A stretch of 64,000 nucleotides of DNA from Mortierella sp. BCC40632 (lineage: Eukaryota > Mortierellomycota > Mortierellomycetes > Mortierellales > Mortierellaceae): positions 985,501-1,049,500 of the forward strand of contig WAEK01000008.1 in assembly GCA_011634665.1 (NCBI GenBank), read 5' to 3'. Position 1 is the stretch's first letter. Every line of letters starts with the position of its first letter. This document shows, piece after piece, positions 58,992 to 64,000 of the stretch. The notes beneath the pieces are model-generated. The model saw only the letters and a program-made list of their open reading frames with translations, was not told where the DNA came from and did not search any database. A program made the translations under genes and the position numbers.

Positions 58992-61559
58992 CTATACACC
59001 GTTTCTCCATCCGAGCCAGCTTGTCCGGCGATCAGGAAGTTGTCCCTTAGTAGGCGAACTTGGCGAAAAGCCATCCTCCATGTGGGCACCACCATTCTCG
59101 GATGTGGCAGCACCTCCACGAAGAGGCTTGGCAATCCTGCCAAAGTTGAGGCTCATTGCATTGGCCGCCGATTTTTGGGCTAGAGAGAAAGAGAGAGAGA
59201 AAAAGGGCGAAAACGGCTTGTTAATCCCATTGAAGACGTACGCACACTCATAACACATTATCTGATGTAAATGACAGTGGACTCCCGGCTCCTTACATCG
59301 TGCTTGCTCGAGACGCTCGCGGAATGCTGCCAGCTGAGCCTCGAACCTATTGAAACAAGGGTAAAAATGATGGCCACATGTCAGAGCCTTGAAAAAGGGG
59401 GGCGAGGGGAGCAAATGTGGAAGATCAAGTCTCCTTTAAGACAAAGGACGACCACTTACTTTTGGTTCTGAGACGTGAACTTCTCCTGAGCATCCTGCAA
59501 GAGTCCCTCCAAACTCTGGATCCGCTCATTCCGGGCAATCAACTTGCGATCTGCAATAGCAACCTCCTTCTTCAGAGCCGAGTTCTGCTCGACAAGCTGC
59601 TTCTGCACTGTCGTCAACTGCTCAAGATTACGCTCCAAGAACGCCATCTTCTTCTGCTGAGTCCTGTTGTTGCTGTTGCGGAGCACGGTGTTGTACTGCT
59701 CGCGCGTCTCATCCAAGGTCATCTCCAACTCGACAACCTAATCAAAGCAATATAAAAATAATATAAAAAGAAATTAGCCATTTGGTGATTAGTCAGGAGC
59801 CAGTGCCCAGAAGTGCATCCACCGAAAACGGCACACATAAAGAAAAAAGACTTGTACTTTACCTTCTCGCATCGGTTCTGAAGATCACGCATGAGAGCCT
59901 TCTTCATGACCTCAAAATCAGCAAGCTGCTGAGCCATAGTCTTTCGGATCCGCTCCATGTCCCGCTCACGCTCCGTCATATCCTTGCCCTCCCAGAGACC
60001 ACTCGGGGTATAATTGTTCTGGCGATCGAGCTGCAACTTGAGCTCCTCATTACCTCGCTTCAACTCTGTCACGTTGATCGTCAACTTTTGAATGTCCTCA
60101 TGCTTGCGCGCAATCTCAGCCCGGAGTTCTTCAATCTCCTGCTGAGCCTGGTCACGCTTGGCCGCATATTGGGCCTCAACCTTGGTCTTGAGCTCCGAAA
60201 TGGTCTCAAGCACATCCATCGACGAGTTAGCCTCCTCATCTGCGATCGTCTTGTCCAACAACTCTTCATACTCCAACTCAGCCGTGGTCAGGCGCATCTC
60301 GAGCGCATCCCGCTTCATCGTCAATGAGGCATTTTCATGTGTCAGATCCTGGATGGTCTGCTCTTGCTGTTCAATTAATGAACGAGAGTTAGCAATCTCC
60401 CTCCTAAGCGTATCCGTTTCTTCAGCAGATAAACCAGCTGGCGACTCGAATTTGAACAAGGTCTCCCGGAGCTGGGCCTCCTTGGCTGACATCTCTCCAG
60501 AGGGATCCAGATCTGCCATCATCTGGGCCATCTTTTCCAACTTTTTCTTTTCTTTGTCACCCTCGTTCTGGTCCTTTTGGGCGACTCGCATATCATTCAA
60601 AGTCTTCTTGAGTTCGTCAAGCTCTTTGGTCAGCTCCTGGTTCGCCTCGCGAAGGCTATCGACAGTGATGGCACCCTCTTTGTTCTCGTACGAGACCTTT
60701 TCGAGCTGGAGCTTGAGCTCATTCAACTCAACGGCAGCGCTAGACGAGCCCTTGTCCCTCATGAATGACATTTCCTCCTTCATCGTATCCAACAACTGCT
60801 GCTTCGACTGCAGCTCGGCCTCCTTCTCGGCGATTTGGTCCGTCAGTTCGTTCTCACGCTTCAAGAATTCCTCACGCTCATCTTGCTCAAGGACTACAGC
60901 AGGCGTCGAAGGTCGCGAGGTATCTTGTTGAGACATGTACCCAGGCACGCTCGACAAGGGTGGGGCTCCACCTGCAGCCGCCATGATCGCGCCTCCAGAT
61001 TGAATCTTTTCCATGCTGGCCCACTCGGAGTTGGGCACCGTTCCACCTAGTCGCCAAATACCGACTTCACCTTCCAGCGCAGCAATGTACTGAGTAAACG
61101 TGATGGCTTCCGAGCGAACCTTCTTAAGCAGAGCCTTGAGCTCGGCCGCGCTGAGTTCCTGGTTGATCTTGGCCTTGTTCTTGATGCTCTTTGCTCTAGA
61201 GACAATGGAATGTATCATATTTAGGAAAGAGTGAGTGCCACAGCCCGGAAACCTCCCCAATTTATACTTTGGCTGAATGCGCTTGAGAGGCTAGCAGGAC
61301 GATGCCCAAAACGAGTCATCAACCACAAGTCTTCCGCCACTACTCCTCTTGTTCTTTTACCTTGTACCGAAACGCAGGGTGGACACTGTTTCAGCATCGT
61401 TGTAAGATGATGGCGAACAGTTGATAATCAGGGTTGTTCTCGAATTTCCTCCGAGAGACTCTTGAAGAATTCTTGTCAACTTACTGTCGCGGTATGGGAT
61501 ATGGGTCGACTAGAGCAGAATCCAGAGTAGAATTGAATGGTCAAATCCTGTTGCCTCGG

Positions 61560-61600
<41 letters not shown>

Positions 61601-62273
61601 AGTGAGAGAGTGTGTGTAAAAAAAAACAAAAATCCTCCTATTTGGACCTACCTTTCCATCCGTGAGAGCATTGATGACCATTCCTAGGGCCGAGAGTGAT
61701 TTGTTGATTTTCTTGGCCTCCTCAAGAGTCTGGCCAGAGGCACCGGTCTTGCCAACCTTTTCTGAACCAGCCAAATCGACCAAGTACAGTTTTCCGCTCT
61801 TCACACTGCCGTCGGTCAAATTCTTTTGAGTGATGGTCACGACAAAGATCGAATGGGATCTAGAACTCTCTGCGTTCATGTCTGTTTGAATCATATTGCG
61901 TCAAAGAAGAGAACTAGTTAACAACCATAATATATACCAATGACGCCATCAAGAGAGAACCAACTCGTCTTGAGCTGTCACCATGCTATTTTTTTTTTCG
62001 GAAAAATCACTGAAAATGACTTACTGGTATAGGCAACGATTCTGCTTTGACCACCACGACGCATGACTTCGTGGATTTCTGAAATTGAACTCACATAAAC
62101 CTCGAACAGTCCCTTGACATACACTCCTCGACTCTTTTCTTCGTGGATTGGCAAGTTGTCGTTCACAGCTACAAAAAATTAGAGAAGGAATTTGGAGCGA
62201 ACAAGTTAACATCGGAACAAAACAGGAAACTCATTGATCACCGCTGTACATTGCGCAAAGGCATGGTGAGAAC

Positions 62274-62307
<34 letters not shown>

Positions 62308-62903
62308 AAAATAAAACTTACGATTCAAAAGATCGCGGATCTTTTCCATATAGATTTCCATGTACGAGACTTTGACAGTATACTCCATGGTCGATGGTGA
62401 AGCCAAGATGCTTGCAAAGATCTGGTCGACAATGCGGGGAATAATACCCTTGGTGTCTTCGTCATCAATTGAAGGACCCTATTGTACGAGAAGTGAAAAA
62501 AAAAATGATGGGAGGAGACAAGAAAAGACTCCATAGTTGAGCATTGACTCTTGAGTACTCTAACAACATGTAGTTATGAATATTGAACTCTCCCTTACCA
62601 TCATGGTGAAGGTCTTTCCTGATCCTGTTTGACCATAAGCAAAGACTGTGCCGTTGTAACCATTGATGACATCTAGTATTGAGAACCCAGTGTCACGGAT
62701 GTCAGTCCTCTGTGGAACGATGGTATGAAGCAGGAGATGCAGGAGATGCAGGAGATAGTATGCAATTGCCCTCTCTAGGATTCCAATTTAAAAAGAACCA
62801 TACCGTCGACAATGGTGCTGATCGAGTAGTTAAAGACGTCTTTCTGCTTCGAGTCTGATGGGAAGACTCTGTCAAAAGCGAATGTTCCTGGGTAGTCTTT
62901 GCT
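58992..62903 (-). CDS. Kinesin-1 heavy chain (N-terminal exon not found)
   Basis: Kinesin-1 is the plus-end microtubule motor for organelle and vesicle transport along hyphae. Ten exons on the minus strand: 62903-62804, 62672-62599, 62478-62322, 62168-62025, 61881-61652, 61509-61361, 61195-59863, 59737-59460, 59346-59297 and 59179-58992; 900 residues. Motor motifs: [28 protein letters not shown] (P-loop), [11 protein letters not shown] (switch I), [15 protein letters not shown] (switch II), [30 protein letters not shown]. These are followed by the neck, long coiled coil and a C-terminal tail with [14 protein letters not shown], which fits the regulatory IAK region. The initial beta strand with CRFRP and the start codon, about 40-60 residues, were not found, so the gene is 5' partial here. 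The intron at 61510-61651 has a T run of about 31 (plus strand). Confidence 0.9.
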
Positions 62904-64000
62904 CTATGGGTGCGAATGAGATATTCAGAGGAAGAGGCGAGAAAGAGATAGATGTGAGTCGCTGCAGGAGGCCAGAGTTGATCCTGTCGAGAAAGGCTAA
63001 TTAAAAAGGGTTGAAAGGCAGGGTCCCATCTTGGCTACCGGTCTCCCTGAAGAGCGGGTCCTCACACATACAGCCAATCAAGCAACAGCGCCAGTGCCCA
63101 AGCAAACAAGGATGACGTGGGATGCGAAAACGAGGAGAATCGTGTCTCCTGGATTGGTACTCTCCACTCACTTTTTGTGTTCACACTCTTTTCTTGTATC
63201 TCTCTTCTCCTTTCTCCAACCCTTTTTTTTTTTTCTTTGTTGGCGCCATAAAATGCCTCCCTGTCATATTTCGTCGGTCGCGTCGCATGGGGGAGGGGAT
63301 AACTCTGTCAAGGGGGAGGGGGAGGAAAGAGGAAAGAAGAGAAGAGAAGAGAAGAGAAGAGAAGAAGGCTGATCTCAGCATCCCAATGGCACATGAGCCA
63401 AGAGACCCACAGAGGTAGAGGCAACACTCCCACGCTGTGTCCCGAATACGGTCGTTGGGGGCACGCTTGCTCGAGATAGGGATGCAAAATAGAGATGCCT
63501 TTTGCACATGCAAACACAAAATCATGTCATATCAAACCAGCTGTGACTAGAGGACTATCGGTCCAACACCCGCTCTTTTTCTTTAGACATTGAAAGAAAT
63601 GACCTCTCTCATTGACCGCAACGGCCTGTTCCTTTCCACCCCAAGGAAAGCTCCGTCTACCATCCCGTACGTATTTCCATTCACTTGAATACCCTCTCCT
63701 GTGAAAGACAGCCTTTGCCCAGTAAATGGAGAGCAAGGCTCGTTCATGTCCCAAGACAAACAGGAGGAAGGAGCATACCAGACCAGCCTATTGCTCGGTG
63801 TAGCCCTGTCCAGTGCCCCGTCCAGTGCCCCGTCCAATGCAGCCCATAACCCCACCCCCACTCCCCCCAAAAAAACTCCCTTGGGACTCTCCTACCCCAA
63901 AAGGCTGCCGTATCCCATGATCCAAACACTTGGCGTCTCGGCGATATCCCCTGAGAGTCCAGAGTTGCCCAGAAACAGTGACAGAGCAATAAAGAAAGAA
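62904..64000. other. Region upstream of the visible kinesin exons
   Basis: Should be a long first intron and/or promoter of the kinesin gene. No exon encoding the conserved VVCRFRP strand was found on the minus strand. It holds T and GA-rich patches (63221-63237, 63300-63365) and several frames without recognisable domains. Confidence 0.45.

Noticed and set aside
60158..60931. Plus-strand 257-residue Ser-rich frame
   Set aside because: Antisense of the kinesin coiled coil; Glu/Lys-rich helices read backwards give Ser/Leu/Phe-rich sequence.

Overview
The window looks like nuclear DNA of an early-diverging filamentous fungus, most probably Mortierellomycotina (Mortierella and relatives). The reasons are short GT-AG introns of about 75-600 nt, standard-code housekeeping genes of fungal type, F-box/leucine-rich and lineage-expanded multigene families, DIRS-type and Ty3-like retroelement debris, and many CT/GA microsatellites and A/T homopolymers. 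This placement rests on family recognition and is an inference; no search was run. Exon joins were worked out by hand from frame, splice consensus and family similarity.

Layout. 0-3.3 kb: a large repeat-family protein (copy A, minus strand, running off the left edge). 4.6-5.9 kb: SRP19/Sec65, four exons, plus. 6.1-9.6 kb: Ecdysoneless/SGT1-like protein, six exons, minus, convergent with SRP19. 10.9-11.2 kb: small coiled-coil protein with a clear CCAAT/TATA promoter. 12.3-15.3 kb: copy B of the large family. 15.9-32.1 kb: an accessory island. It holds three copies of a gene unit for small secreted proteins (two in tandem, one inverted 14 kb away), a cysteine-rich secreted protein behind a 13-bp minisatellite, a dead TnpB/Fanzor-like transposon nuclease, and copy C of the large family. 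32.3-44.0 kb: two paralogous F-box proteins. Between them lies a transposon-rich stretch: a Ty3-type RNase H/integrase fragment joined to a DIRS tyrosine recombinase, a second DIRS fragment in the opposite orientation, three related inverted-repeat elements, and a short lectin-like secreted gene that seems cut off by one of them. 44.2-64 kb: conserved genes again, namely NADH-cytochrome b5 reductase-like protein, a Pho80-type cyclin, a Sel1-repeat Nif1/Dsf2-like protein, and kinesin-1 heavy chain (its first exon or exons not found). A 6.4-kb low-complexity divergent intergenic region lies between the cyclin and the Sel1 gene.

The housekeeping genes are not functionally linked, and no operon-like logic is expected. 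The lineage-specific material is the most interesting part. Three dispersed paralogs share an exon 1 of exactly 197 nt with a phase-2 intron. Two inverted copies of a secreted-protein gene are nearly identical through about 1.1 kb of promoter plus the signal-peptide codons but clearly diverged in the mature coding part. Two unrelated secreted-protein genes share the same 13-bp minisatellite upstream. No complete tRNA, rRNA, CRISPR array or prokaryotic-type system was seen.
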